Below, piece by piece: positions 52,546 through 61,280 of a DNA stretch of 64,000 nt (the first letter of the stretch is position 1; the number at the start of each line of letters is the position of its first letter). The position numbers were made by a program, and so were the translations under genes. Source of the DNA: Longimicrobiales bacterium. GTDB lineage: Bacteria; Gemmatimonadota; Gemmatimonadetes; Longimicrobiales; Gaopeijiaceae. Under the pieces are notes generated by a model that saw only the letters and a list, made by a program, of their open reading frames with translations, made no database searches and was not told the DNA's origin. The DNA lies in assembly GCA_028284495.1 (NCBI GenBank), contig JANQRP010000003.1, positions 1 to 64,000 of the forward strand, written 5' to 3'.

Positions 52546-54474
52546 ATGCTTCGCCAAACCCGGATGTGCGTCGTCGCCGGTGTCGCGCTCGCCTGCGCGG
52601 TGGCCGGGCCCCTCGATGCGCAGGAGGCCGAGGGCGGCGACGAGGTCACGATGCGCTACGGCCTGCCCGACGTGGACTCGGGCGCCCGCAACCGCGTCGC
52701 CTTCCGGCTCTTCGTCTACTACCACTACATGTCGCGGCTCGGTGGCGTCCCATTCGACGCCATTCTCGGGTGCAGCGCCGACCGCGGGGAGCCCTGCTTC
52801 GACGGCGGCGACTGGGAGAGCGACTGCCGCCTCTGGCGATGCCGAACCGAGAACGAGAAGACCCGGTTCATGGACGCGCTGGTCGAGCTCGCGGAGGAGT
52901 ATCCGCACAGTCCGGAGGCGATGGGCCACGCGGTGTATGCCGCCGTCCGCCTGAATCGGACCGCCAGCGTGGAGGGGTTGCTCGACGCATGTGAGCCGAC
53001 CGACGCGTGGTGGTGCGAACTGCTCCGGGGCTATCTGCTGCACGAGACCCGGCGTTCCGGAGAGGCCGTGGCGCCGATCGAACGCGGCCTCGCGGCCGCC
53101 CCCGACGAGATGCGCTGCCGCCTGGAGGACATGGAGCGGCTGCTCCCCTCGGAGGTCCGTGAGGCGTACGACGAGATCCCCTGCGACGAACGCGGCGACG
53201 TCCACGAGTACATCTGGTGGCTGGCCGATCCGTTCTGGATGGAGCCCGGAAACGAGCGGCGGGTCGAGCATCTCATGCGGGGGTTCAGCGTGCCCTTCCA
53301 CGAAAGTCGGCTGCACGCCTCCCGCAGCCCGGGGAGACGCCATTCGGACTGGCACGACATGGAGCTCATCCGCCGCGGCTACTGGGACTCCTGGGGCCCG
53401 CGCACCGGAACGAGACGGGGCGATCCGGAGGCGAACGCGTGGACGAGCCGCCGCGGTGCCTTCAACCACTTCGTCCCCGACGCGCTCGACCTCTCCGGCC
53501 TCACCTCCGACCTTCGCTTCCGCCTCGAGGGCGAGCTGGACGACGAGGGGTGGACGCGGCCAGCGGGGCCGGTTCTGGCGGCGCCTGCGCAGATGGCGAG
53601 GTTCCTCGACGGCGACCAGATGAGCGTGGCCCTGGCGTCCGACCTCGGCGCGGTGTCCTTCGAGCCGCCCTGGGCGACCGAGCTCGAACCGGTCCCGGGG
53701 GCGGACACGACCGCGGTCACCGGTCCGGATTCCACCGACGCGGTCGCGGACTCCGCCGCCGTGCCCTCGCGTGGCCCACTGCCGGCGCCGGCACCCGATG
53801 CGCGGGCCGACGGCCGGCCCGTCCGGGGCGACGAGGCGCGCGTCGTCGCCCCGGGGCAGGCGTGGTTCGTGACCAGCGAGGGACCGGGGCACGTGGCGCA
53901 CGTCGACCCGGTCCCGATTCGCGAGCGCGTGACCTTCTCGGTCGCGGTACCCAACCTGCCGCAGGTGGTCGGGCTCGAAGCCTTCTCGCCCGCTGCCTCC
54001 GCACGCCACCGCGCGGTGGCGATGCCGCTGGCAGGGGACGGCCCCGAGCTCTCCGACCTCCTGCTCTACAGACCGTTCGGCCCCGACCTCCCCGAGACCC
54101 GGATCCGTGCCGTCGCGCTGATGCTGGGCACGCTCGAGGTCCGCTCCGACGATCTGGTCGGTCTCTACTGGGAGGGCTACGACCTGCCCACGGACGAGCC
54201 GATCGGGGTCGCCGTCTCGATCAGCGACATCGAGGTCGGGCTGCTGGGGCGTCTCGGGGGGCTGATCGGGCTCGGCGCCGAGGGGCGGAGCGCGACCGTC
54301 GAGTGGACGGAGCCGCCGCTGGACGACGGCGACCTCCGCCGTGCGATCACGCTCGACGTCGCCGGACTGGACACCGGCGCGCACGAGCTCACCGTCGAGC
54401 TGACCCTGCCCGACGGCACGGTGCTCTCGCGCGCGCTGTCCTTCGAGGTGATCGAGCCGCCGGACGGCCGCTGA
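52546..54474 (+). CDS. Secreted GWxTD-like protein with TPR-like repeats
   Basis: A 642-residue exported protein (signal ends near PLDAQE). The first part has TPR/helical repeats; WWLADPFWMEPGNERRVEHLM near 225-245 resembles GWxTD-domain proteins. An acidic Ser/Ala/Pro-rich linker (around 385-430) separates a C-terminal beta-rich portion with repeated Ig-like strands (HELTVELTLPDGTV). Several cysteine pairs in the first 100 residues. No catalytic motif. It follows the AttH-like gene by about 150 bases with its own start, so may share its envelope theme. Confidence 0.75.
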   Translation: MLRQTRMCVVAGVALACAVAGPLDAQEAEGGDEVTMRYGLPDVDSGARNRVAFRLFVYYHYMSRLGGVPFDAILGCSADRGEPCFDGGDWESDCRLWRCRTENEKTRFMDALVELAEEYPHSPEAMGHAVYAAVRLNRTASVEGLLDACEPTDAWWCELLRGYLLHETRRSGEAVAPIERGLAAAPDEMRCRLEDMERLLPSEVREAYDEIPCDERGDVHEYIWWLADPFWMEPGNERRVEHLMRGFSVPFHESRLHASRSPGRRHSDWHDMELIRRGYWDSWGPRTGTRRGDPEANAWTSRRGAFNHFVPDALDLSGLTSDLRFRLEGELDDEGWTRPAGPVLAAPAQMARFLDGDQMSVALASDLGAVSFEPPWATELEPVPGADTTAVTGPDSTDAVADSAAVPSRGPLPAPAPDARADGRPVRGDEARVVAPGQAWFVTSEGPGHVAHVDPVPIRERVTFSVAVPNLPQVVGLEAFSPAASARHRAVAMPLAGDGPELSDLLLYRPFGPDLPETRIRAVALMLGTLEVRSDDLVGLYWEGYDLPTDEPIGVAVSISDIEVGLLGRLGGLIGLGAEGRSATVEWTEPPLDDGDLRRAITLDVAGLDTGAHELTVELTLPDGTVLSRALSFEVIEPPDGR

Positions 54475-54602
54475 GGTAGAGCCGCAGGTCGGGTCTCGAG
54501 TCGGGGCCCTGCGACCTCCCGCGTTACCCTTTCGGCGTTCGACTCGTCTTCCCTCCGAACGGCCGTCCTCGGCCGCACGCTTCTCGAAGGGAGACAGAAA
54601 CC

Positions 54603-55661
54603 ATGAAGACCTACGCCCGAAGCTTGTCCCTGGACACGTTCCGGGGCCCGTCACTCGCTCTCGCCGCAGTGGTCGCGCTGGCCGCCTGCGACGCATCGGA
54701 TCCCGTGGGACCCGACGTCGACGAGGGTGTGCTCACGGCGGAGTCCCAGATGGTGCTCGCCGTGCTCGGCGACGCCGACGCGGTCGAGGCCGGGATCGCC
54801 GTGGCCGAGTCGCCGGTCGCCGAGCGGCTGGATGCCGGGCGAGCGGGTGCCGCTTCCGCCCGATCGACCCTCGATCTGGCGCGTTCGGGATTCGATGAGG
54901 CTCGCTCCGCGCTGGCGCGTGGCGACCTGGACGAGGCGGTGACGCGCGCGACCGACGCTCGACGCTCGTTGGCCCGGGCCCTCGACGAGTCGCCAGCGGT
55001 GCGGGGGTCGATCGGCGCCGTGGAGCGCGCCGAGGCGCTGCCCGGCGAGGTGACCGCCGATCCGGAGTCCTACGTGGACCCCGGGAGCCTCGCGATCGAG
55101 CTGTCGGACCTGGCCGAACGCGCCCGCGGCCGGATGGCGTCCGGCGACCGCGTCGGTGCGGTGAGCGACGCGATCCTGGCCGAGCAGCTACACGAACTGC
55201 GGCGGCGTGATCGTCCCGACCGTGACCGTGTGGACCTCGCGATCGCACTCGCCGGCACCGCGATCGAGCTGGCGACGCGGCTTCTCCCGGACGATCCGGA
55301 GCCCGAGCAGCTGCGCTTCCTGCGGGTCGCGGAGCGGCACCTGCGCGCGGCGGTGGCGCTGGCCGAGGCCGGGCAGACGGGCCGGGCCGTTCATCAGGCG
55401 GAACTGGCGGTCTGGAATGCGCTCAAGGCGGTGGTGCTGCCGGGCGGCGTGAGCGAGGAGGAGCAGCGGATGATCCTCGATCTGGCCGAGACGCTCTTCG
55501 CCGAGGCGAGGGCCACCGAGCCGGAGGGCGTGAAGGCGACCCTGCTCGGGATCTCGCTGCGGTTGCTCGAGCACGGGACGGCGCAGCTCGAGGCCGGCAA
55601 CGTCCGAGGCGTCGCCGCGCTCTGGAGCTCGGCGGTGATCAGCACGTGGATCATCGGCTGA
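54603..55661 (+). CDS. Helical lipoprotein
   Basis: A 352-residue lipoprotein: signal with lipobox LAAC near residue 28 (VVALAACDAS). The mature part is almost entirely alpha-helical with repeated Ala/Glu/Arg-rich segments (VAERLDAGRAGAASARSTL, AERHLRAAVALAEAGQTG) resembling TPR-like or four-helix arrays. No family recognised. An 11-bp GC hairpin follows (55685-55714). Upstream gap 54475-54602 has no gene. Confidence 0.78.
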   Translation: MKTYARSLSLDTFRGPSLALAAVVALAACDASDPVGPDVDEGVLTAESQMVLAVLGDADAVEAGIAVAESPVAERLDAGRAGAASARSTLDLARSGFDEARSALARGDLDEAVTRATDARRSLARALDESPAVRGSIGAVERAEALPGEVTADPESYVDPGSLAIELSDLAERARGRMASGDRVGAVSDAILAEQLHELRRRDRPDRDRVDLAIALAGTAIELATRLLPDDPEPEQLRFLRVAERHLRAAVALAEAGQTGRAVHQAELAVWNALKAVVLPGGVSEEEQRMILDLAETLFAEARATEPEGVKATLLGISLRLLEHGTAQLEAGNVRGVAALWSSAVISTWIIG

Positions 55662-55684
55662 CCCGGACCTGACTTCGGGGAGGG

Positions 55685-55714
55685 GCCGGGCGGGCGACAT
55701 CCCGCCCGCCCGGT
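55685..55714 (+). terminator. GC-rich hairpin, putative terminator of the lipoprotein gene
   Basis: Stem of 10 G-C pairs plus one G-U (55685-55695 with 55704-55714), 8-nt loop. No T-tract follows, so termination efficiency is uncertain. It separates the lipoprotein from the sigma-factor operon. Confidence 0.45.
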
Positions 55715-55763
55715 CCCGCCCCCGATCTGTTCTCGAACCGTGGACGGGATCTATCCTGAGGGC

Positions 55764-56360
55764 ATGCAGCGCCCACCCATGCGCGCGCCGGAACCGCGCC
55801 ACTCGCACGCGCGCGCCCCGGCCGAGCGCACCGACGAGCAGGTCGTCCGCGACGTCCTCGCGGGCGATCGCGACGCGTTCCGTCTGCTGGTTCGCCGCTA
55901 CGGGGACGCGCTCTACAACCACGCGCTCCGCATGGTGGGCGACGCGGACGCGGCGGCGGACGTCGCGCAGGAGGCCTTCGTGACCGGGTACCGACGCCTC
56001 GATCGGCTCCGGGATCCGGACCGTGTCGGGGCCTGGCTTTTCCGCATCGCGGCGAACCGGGCTCGAGATCACCTGCGAGCGCGGCGGGACGGGCGGATCC
56101 CGCTGGACGCGCTGCCCGATCTGCCGGGTGACGCCGGGCGCCCCGACGCGGCCGCGGCCGACGCGGAGATCCGGGCTCGGCTCGGCGACGCGCTCGACGG
56201 GCTCACGCCGGAGCAGCGGGAGGTGTTCGTGCTGAAGGATGTCGAGGGCCGGACCTACGAGGAGATCGCCGCGGTGATGGAGCTCTCCGTCGGTGCCCTG
56301 AAGATGCGGGTGCGTCGGGCGCGTGAGGCGCTCCGGGGCCTGCTGGAGGAGTTCGCATGA
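55764..56360 (+). CDS. ECF-type RNA polymerase sigma factor
   Basis: A 198-residue ECF sigma factor. Region 2 (about 30-95): LVRRYGDALYNHALRM, DVAQEAFVTGYRRL, AWLFRIAANRARDHLR. Region 4 (about 140-190): LTPEQREVFVLKDVEGRTYEEIAAVMELSVGALKMRV, a helix-turn-helix. The linker contains no extra domain. ATG 55764 is placed after TGAGGG; GTG 55740 would add 8 residues. Its stop overlaps the next gene by 4 bases, a common sigma/anti-sigma arrangement. Confidence 0.93.
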   Translation: MQRPPMRAPEPRHSHARAPAERTDEQVVRDVLAGDRDAFRLLVRRYGDALYNHALRMVGDADAAADVAQEAFVTGYRRLDRLRDPDRVGAWLFRIAANRARDHLRARRDGRIPLDALPDLPGDAGRPDAAAADAEIRARLGDALDGLTPEQREVFVLKDVEGRTYEEIAAVMELSVGALKMRVRRAREALRGLLEEFA

Positions 56361-56992
56361 GCGAGATCGATCGGTATCTGGACGGCGACCTGCCGTCGGA
56401 CGACATGGCGGAGGCCGACCGCGCCGAGGCCCGGTCCTGGGACCGCATGCTCGAGGCGTTTCGGGCGGCGTCCCCGGCCCAGGCCGCGCCGCACTGGCTC
56501 GAGAGCCGGGTGATGGCCGAGATCGAGGCGCTGCCCGAGCCCGGCCGGTTCGCACGCGCGTGGCAGTGGGCGACGCGGCCCCGGCAGGTGACGGTGCGCC
56601 CCGGCATGGCCGGACTCGCGGCGGCGGCGGTGGTGGCGGCGCTCTTCCTCCTCCCAATCGACCGTACGGGCGGCCTGGCGGACGGCTCGCCGGGAGTCCC
56701 CGCGCCCGGCACCGCCTCGCTCGTGTACGTCGAGTTCACGCTTCAGGCACCCGAGGCCCGGTCGGTATCGGTCGGGGGCGACTTCGACGCGTGGGCGGGC
56801 GCCCATTCCCTCGAGGATCCGGACGGGGACGGGGTCTGGAGTGGCCGGATCCCGATCGAGCCGGGCGTGCACGAGTACATGTTCCTGGTGGACGACGAGC
56901 AGTGGGTCACGGATCCCCGCGCGACGCGCTACCACGACGACGGCTTCGGCAACCGGAACGCCGTCCTCGCCGTCGCCCTCCCCTCGGCATGA
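56357..56992 (+). CDS. Membrane protein with CBM48 domain, probable anti-sigma factor
   Basis: A 211-residue protein. Residues 1-75 are cytoplasmic and acidic (MSEIDRYLDGDLPSDDMAEAD), resembling an anti-sigma N-terminus but without the zinc HxxxCxxC motif. One membrane helix lies at about 80-98. The outside part (about 110-210) is a CBM48/AMPK-glycogen-binding-like domain: VEFTLQAPEARSVSVGGDFDAW, DGVWSGRIPIEPGVHEYMFLVDD, WVTDPRA. A sugar- or glycan-binding sensor coupled to the sigma factor is the inferred role. Position and ATGA overlap support it; no sigma-binding assay can be inferred. Confidence 0.8.
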   Translation: MSEIDRYLDGDLPSDDMAEADRAEARSWDRMLEAFRAASPAQAAPHWLESRVMAEIEALPEPGRFARAWQWATRPRQVTVRPGMAGLAAAAVVAALFLLPIDRTGGLADGSPGVPAPGTASLVYVEFTLQAPEARSVSVGGDFDAWAGAHSLEDPDGDGVWSGRIPIEPGVHEYMFLVDDEQWVTDPRATRYHDDGFGNRNAVLAVALPSA

Positions 56993-58200
56993 GAGCCATG
57001 CCCACGATCGCGGGTCCGCTCGGGCTGGCCGTGATGGCCATGGGGTCGCACGCGAGTTCGCCGCTCGCCGGACAGAGCTCCGAGCTCGTGGCGGAGCTGG
57101 GTGCCACCTGGTCGCTGCCGCCGATCGATGTGGAGGGCGGGGCAGCGGGGTTCTTCGTGACGGGACTCCGTGCGAGTCGCTGGGGACTCGGCGGGAGCGG
57201 CCTGCACGCGTCGCTGCTGGTCGGCCGCTCGATGGACGAGGTGGACGCCGGCGATGTTCTCTCGGGTGAGGCGGGTGGGGAGGCCTGGCGCGACATCGGT
57301 GGCGGCTGGTCGTCCGGGGTGCGCGGCCGTGCGTTCGGCCTTCGCGTCGATGCCCCCATCGAGCAGCGATCGTACGGGGTCGAGGGTGCGGTACTCCTCC
57401 GATGGCGCGCGCCCGCGTTCCGGGCGAGCGTCAGGGCGACGGGCGGCGCCGGGCAGTCGCGCCTGTCGGTGGAGATCCCGCCGAGCGACCGCGACGGCCC
57501 GACCCGCACCCGCGAGCGCACCGACGATCTGTGGCGCTACGGCACCGAGGTCGAGCTGCTCTGGGGCGACGGACCCGTGCTGGCCGGCGTCCGGGGCGGG
57601 ATCGACGAGGGCGCGGACGGTACCTACTCCCGCGGAGGCGTGCAGCTGCTGGCCACGGCCTGGCTGGGCGTCGTGGAAGTCCACCTGGACCAGTGGGACA
57701 CGCCGGCGGGCGCCGAGACGACCGGCGGGCTCGCGTTCCACGTGCCCGCCGGCGGGTGGAGCGCTCGCGGTGTCGCGGGCCGTCCCGATCCCGATCCGTT
57801 GCTTCGCGACGAGCGCGGCCGGGGCGTGGGCGGGGTGCTCGTCGGGCGGCGGATCCTCGGGGGAGGCGCGGACCCCGCCACGCGGTCGGGGCGAGCGCAC
57901 CTCCACACCGTGCTCGACGAGACGCCCGAGGGCGCCCGCGTCCGCATCGAGCTGCCCGTCGAGACCGGCGCCGCGACGGTCACCGTACTCGGCGACTTCA
58001 CCCTCTGGGAGGAGGTGCGGATGGAGCGGCGGGGCGACCGGTGGAGCGTCGAGCTCGACATTCCCGCCGGCACGCATCACTACGGATTCATGGTGGACGA
58101 CGAATGGTACGTCCCGGAGGATGCTCCCGACGCGGTGCCCGACGAGTGGGGCCGCCGGAGTCTGATCCTCGTCGCAGGCGCTGGAGGTGAAGTCCGATGA
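56989..58200 (+). CDS. Exported barrel-like protein with C-terminal CBM48 domain
   Basis: A 403-residue exported protein: signal (cleavage near SPLAGQ), then ~290 residues of beta-strand-rich sequence with arginine/glycine alternation (LLRWRAPAFRASVRAT, VLAGVRGGI), barrel-like. The last ~90 residues are a second CBM48 domain (ATVTVLGDFTLWEE, DRWSVELDIPAGTHHYGFMVDDEWYVPE), homologous to that in the preceding gene. ATG 56989 overlaps the previous stop, and the stop overlaps the next gene. Possibly an outer-membrane receptor or carbohydrate-contact protein (inference). Confidence 0.75.
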   Translation: MRAMPTIAGPLGLAVMAMGSHASSPLAGQSSELVAELGATWSLPPIDVEGGAAGFFVTGLRASRWGLGGSGLHASLLVGRSMDEVDAGDVLSGEAGGEAWRDIGGGWSSGVRGRAFGLRVDAPIEQRSYGVEGAVLLRWRAPAFRASVRATGGAGQSRLSVEIPPSDRDGPTRTRERTDDLWRYGTEVELLWGDGPVLAGVRGGIDEGADGTYSRGGVQLLATAWLGVVEVHLDQWDTPAGAETTGGLAFHVPAGGWSARGVAGRPDPDPLLRDERGRGVGGVLVGRRILGGGADPATRSGRAHLHTVLDETPEGARVRIELPVETGAATVTVLGDFTLWEEVRMERRGDRWSVELDIPAGTHHYGFMVDDEWYVPEDAPDAVPDEWGRRSLILVAGAGGEVR

Positions 58201-58910
58201 AGATCCGATCGAGTGGTTTCCTCGTCCTCGCGCTGTTCGCCTCGCTTGCGACGGCAGCAGCGTCGTCGGCGAGCGGGCTCGCCGCCCAGGACCCGCCAGG
58301 CGCGGCGGCAGGCACCGAGGCGGGCGAGCAGCCCGACCCCCGCGCCCAGGCCCAGCGCGTTCTCTCGCCCGAAGTCTTCCAGAGGGTCGACGTCGAAGCG
58401 ACGGCGCTCGAGCGATCCGGAATCCCGGCCGCGATCCTCTACCGGAAGGCCCTCGAGGGTGCCGCCAAGCGGGTGCCCGACGATCGCCTCGTCCCGGGCG
58501 TGCTCCAGTACGCCGAGCGGCTGCGCGCGGCGAGGACCGCCCTTGCCGCCGATCCACTCGCGCCCGTCGCGGTGGATGTGCCGCTTCTGGTCGCGGGCGC
58601 CGACGCCCTGCAGCGGGGCGTCTCGCCCGAACTGCTCGGGCGGCTCGGGCAGGACGGCGGCGAACGTACGCCCGTGTCGGTGCTGGTCCTCGCCGATCTC
58701 GTCGAGACGGGGATCGGGGACGATCGTGCCCTGGGCCTCGTGCGGGAGGCCGTACTCGCGCGGACCCGCGAGCAACGGATGCTCGAGATTCCCGCGGAGG
58801 TCCGACGCCTCCTGAGGCAGGGCCGCTCACCGACCGACGCCACCGAAGAGCTCCGCCGAGCGCTGCGTCGGCGCGGCGGTGGTGGCGCGGTCGACCGCGG
58901 GGGCGCCTAG
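58197..58910 (+). CDS. Small exported helical protein of the CBM48 operon
   Basis: A 237-residue exported protein (signal peptide ~1-30, cleavage near GLAAQD). The mature part is helical, with DVEATALERSGIPAAILYRKALEG and an Arg-rich C-terminus (RRALRRRGG). No known domain. It overlaps the preceding stop by 4 bases (ATGA), so it is the fourth member of the sigma-factor operon. Function unknown. Confidence 0.72.
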   Translation: MKIRSSGFLVLALFASLATAAASSASGLAAQDPPGAAAGTEAGEQPDPRAQAQRVLSPEVFQRVDVEATALERSGIPAAILYRKALEGAAKRVPDDRLVPGVLQYAERLRAARTALAADPLAPVAVDVPLLVAGADALQRGVSPELLGRLGQDGGERTPVSVLVLADLVETGIGDDRALGLVREAVLARTREQRMLEIPAEVRRLLRQGRSPTDATEELRRALRRRGGGGAVDRGGA

Positions 58911-58917
58911 CCCGGCC

Positions 58918-59598
58918 CTAGATCCCGAGCGAGTGGAGCCACGCGACGGCGTCGCGAAGCTCGTCCGGCGAGATGCCGTGACCCATCGCGTAGTCCTTCG
59001 CGGTGAGGTCGGCCCCGAGCTCCCGGAGGCGCGCACGGCCCCGCACGGCGAGCTCGAACGGGATCGCCGGGTCGCCCGTTCCGTGCCCCCAGAAGGCCGG
59101 CGTGGCGCCGACCCGCTCCGCCGTGAACTCGACGGACGGGTCGTCCACCAGGAAGCCGGAGAAGTTGAGCACCGCGGCGACCCTGCCGGGCCGCGTGAAC
59201 GCCCACGCCATGCTGCTCGTGCCGCCCTGGCTGAACCCGCCCAGGGCCAGCGCGGACGGTTCGCCACCGACGATCGCCGGGATCTCGTCGAGCAGCCCGT
59301 CCAGCGCCTCGAGGCTGTCGGTGAGCGTCTCGCCCACGACCCGATCCTCCCGGACGTACCGGTACCACGCCGAGCCCGGGCCGTAGCCCCACGGCATGCC
59401 GGGGTGCGGAGCCTCGGGTGTCACGACCGTCCATTCGTCCGGGAAGGCGGGCGCGAGCTGCGCGAGGTCGTGGCGATTCGAGCCACGGCCGTGAAGGAGG
59501 ACGGCGACCGGGCCGACCGTCCCCGGGACCGAGCCCGCCCGCGCGAGCGCGCCCGCGTTCCTCGTGACGACGACGTCGTCGTCGGTGATGCGAGCCAT
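58918..59598 (-). CDS. Alpha/beta hydrolase, MhqD-like phospholipase/carboxylesterase
   Basis: A 226-residue serine hydrolase: VAVLLHGRGSNRHDLAQLAP (HG motif), nucleophile GGFSQGG near 120, Asp in TGDPAIP and His in YAMGHGIS as the triad. ATG 59598 is chosen because GGAGAGGG precedes it; it overlaps the last codons of the dioxygenase gene, so they are coupled. In Bacillus the mhqD hydrolase and mhqO dioxygenase are also partners in quinone resistance. Confidence 0.9.
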   Translation of the reverse strand: MARITDDDVVVTRNAGALARAGSVPGTVGPVAVLLHGRGSNRHDLAQLAPAFPDEWTVVTPEAPHPGMPWGYGPGSAWYRYVREDRVVGETLTDSLEALDGLLDEIPAIVGGEPSALALGGFSQGGTSSMAWAFTRPGRVAAVLNFSGFLVDDPSVEFTAERVGATPAFWGHGTGDPAIPFELAVRGRARLRELGADLTAKDYAMGHGISPDELRDAVAWLHSLGI

Positions 59599-59600
59599 CG

Positions 59601-60716
59601 TCACGCCCTCTCCGACCCGCTCGCGGCGGCGTAGGCGTCCCGCAACTCCAGCGGCCTCAGCGCCTTCTCGATCTCGTCCCGCCGCTCATCCAGCCATCCC
59701 GGCAGCCGAAGCGCGGTGCCCAGCGTCGCACGATCCTCGTCGATCAGGAACCCGGGACCGTCGGTCGCGATCTCGCACAGGAGCCCGTCGGGTGCGCGGA
59801 AGTAGATGCTCCGGAAGTAGCTCCGGTCGAGCACGTCAGTGGTCTCGATCCCCATCCCGCGGAGCGTCTCGCGGAAGGCGAGCTGGTGATCCTCCGACTC
59901 CGCCCGGAACGCGATGTGGTGCGTCTGCCCGGCCCCCGGCCGCGCCCGGTAGTCGGACCCGGGCCAGCCGAAGAGCGTCATCGCGCTGTGGTCACCGATC
60001 GACGTGCCGTCGTACCGGGCCCAGAACCAGTGCTCGGTCTTCCCATCGTCCTGGTTGAGCGTCTTCTTCACCAGCGGAAGCCCGAGAGCACCCGCGTAGA
60101 AGTCGTGCGCACGCTCCAGATCGTCGGTGATGCCGGTGATGTGGTGGATGCCGCGGAGCCGCATGTCGTCGGTCACCACGGGCACCGGCTCGGGGTGCGT
60201 CAGCTCGGCGATCGCCGCCTCGTCGCGTCCCTCGGGGAGACGCTCCGTCGGCGGCGTCACCAGGGTCCGGCCGAGCGCCTCCATCGGCTCGTCGATGTCG
60301 TATCCGGGCCCCTTCGTGGCGATCTCCAGGACCTGCCCGTCGGGGTCGCCGAAGTAGATGCTCCGGAAGTAGCCGCGGTCGATCGGACCCGACACGCGCA
60401 CGCCGGCGTCGTCGAGGCGTCGCTTCCACTTGAGCTGCGCCTCGGGCGTGTCGACGCCGAGCGCGAGATGGTGGATGCCGCCCACGCCCCAATGACCGCG
60501 CGGCGCGTCCGGCCACTCGAAGAAGGTCAGGATGGTCCCGGGCCGCCCGGCATCGTTGCCGAAGTAGAGGTGGTAGGCTCCCGGGTCGTCGAAGTTGACC
60601 GTTCGCTTCACCAGATCGAGCCCAAGCAGGCCGCCGTAGAACGCGAGGGTCCGCGGGGCGTGATTGGACACCATCGTGATGTGATGGAAGCCCGTGGTGA
60701 TGGGTGTGTCGCTCAT
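59601..60716 (-). CDS. Ring-cleaving dioxygenase of the VOC superfamily, MhqO-like
   Basis: A 371-residue protein with two VOC modules (FHHITMVSNHAPRTLAFYGG and GIHHITGITDDLERAHDFYAG) and repeated substrate/metal regions: GIHHLALGVDT, GYFRSIYFGDPDGQVLEIATKGPGYDIDEP, the second copy ending RSIYFRAPDGLLCEIATDGPGF. Metal-ligand His/Glu triads are present in both halves. The family extradiol-cleaves hydroquinone-type rings. With the hydrolase below it makes an MhqO-MhqD-like unit, probably detoxifying quinones or electrophiles. Start ATG 60716. Confidence 0.9.
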   Translation of the reverse strand: MSDTPITTGFHHITMVSNHAPRTLAFYGGLLGLDLVKRTVNFDDPGAYHLYFGNDAGRPGTILTFFEWPDAPRGHWGVGGIHHLALGVDTPEAQLKWKRRLDDAGVRVSGPIDRGYFRSIYFGDPDGQVLEIATKGPGYDIDEPMEALGRTLVTPPTERLPEGRDEAAIAELTHPEPVPVVTDDMRLRGIHHITGITDDLERAHDFYAGALGLPLVKKTLNQDDGKTEHWFWARYDGTSIGDHSAMTLFGWPGSDYRARPGAGQTHHIAFRAESEDHQLAFRETLRGMGIETTDVLDRSYFRSIYFRAPDGLLCEIATDGPGFLIDEDRATLGTALRLPGWLDERRDEIEKALRPLELRDAYAAASGSERA

Positions 60717-60781
60717 GGCTCGTCTCGGATGCGTGAACGTGGGTGCGGCCCATGGGCTGCAGACCCACGACTGATCTACAA

Positions 60782-60793
60782 TTCAAACTTGAA
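60782..60793. promoter_or_regulatory. TTCAA-N2-TTGAA inverted repeat, candidate operator
   Basis: A perfect pair of 5-bp half sites (60782-60786 and 60789-60793) in an AT-rich patch 66 bases upstream of the dioxygenase start. The surrounding DNA is GC-rich, so it stands out. MarR-type repressors of mhq operons use palindromic sites of this general kind, but no such regulator is adjacent. Confidence 0.45.
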
Positions 60794-60889
60794 ATACCCG
60801 ACGGATCGCGGTGGTTCCCATCCCCGTGTTCGCCCGGGAGCGTGCCACTCCGGACTCTGAATCCTTGAGCGGGCGACCCCCGTACCCCT

Positions 60890-60917
60890 CTGTAGAGAAC
60901 GACCTGTAGAGGACGAC
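60890..60917. repeat. Tandem 14-bp repeat upstream of padR
   Basis: Two copies of CTGTAGAGaACGAC / CTGTAGAGgACGAC (60890-60903 and 60904-60917), one mismatch, 45 bases before the PadR ATG. TTGAGC at 60865-60870 could be a -35 for a start here. A direct-repeat operator for PadR autoregulation is plausible. Confidence 0.5.
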
Positions 60918-60961
60918 CCTCCATTCGACGCCGCCCGCGGCGTCCACCGGGAGCGCACCAG

Positions 60962-61276
60962 ATGACACCGATCCGCATGACGCAGGCGACCGCCTTCGTA
61001 CTTCGTGCCCTCGCCACAGGCCACCGGCACGGCTTCGAGATCATGGAGGTGACCGGCCTCGCGAGCGGGACCGTGTACCCGGTGCTTCGACGCCTCGAGG
61101 GGGAGCGCGCCGTGAGCTCGGCGTGGGAGGACGAGGCGGAGGCGCGCGAGGCCGGACGTCCGCGCCGACGCGTCTACGAGCTGACCCCGCACGGCGAGGC
61201 GCTGGCCCAGATGGCAGCCGAACGCCTGCGCGAAGCGACGCGCTTCCTGACCGACGAAGGACTCGCGGGAGCCTGA
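60962..61276 (+). CDS. PadR-family transcriptional regulator
   Basis: A 104-residue winged-helix protein: TPIRMTQATAFVLRALATG, HGFEIMEVTGLASGTVYPVLRRLEGE (the recognition helix), and a C-terminal helix with RRVYELTPHGEALAQMAAERL. PadR subfamily 1 (short) with a dimerisation helix. It is immediately upstream of an ADOP-type permease, the usual arrangement in Acidobacteria and Gemmatimonadota, where it is thought to regulate its neighbour. ATG 60962 with GGGAG about 8 bases upstream. Confidence 0.93.
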   Translation: MTPIRMTQATAFVLRALATGHRHGFEIMEVTGLASGTVYPVLRRLEGERAVSSAWEDEAEAREAGRPRRRVYELTPHGEALAQMAAERLREATRFLTDEGLAGA

Positions 61277-61280
61277 GTCG

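Noticed and set aside
47072..54483. Shared 12-mer TGAGGTAGAGCC near 47072 and 54472
   Set aside because: Many 12-base coincidences are expected between two positions in 64 kb, and in one copy the TGA is simply a stop codon.
50758..54696. A 1312-codon open frame on the minus strand
   Set aside because: It is antisense to four genes with clear domains, has no recognisable motifs, and its Arg/Gly/His-rich content is typical of reverse-frame artefacts.
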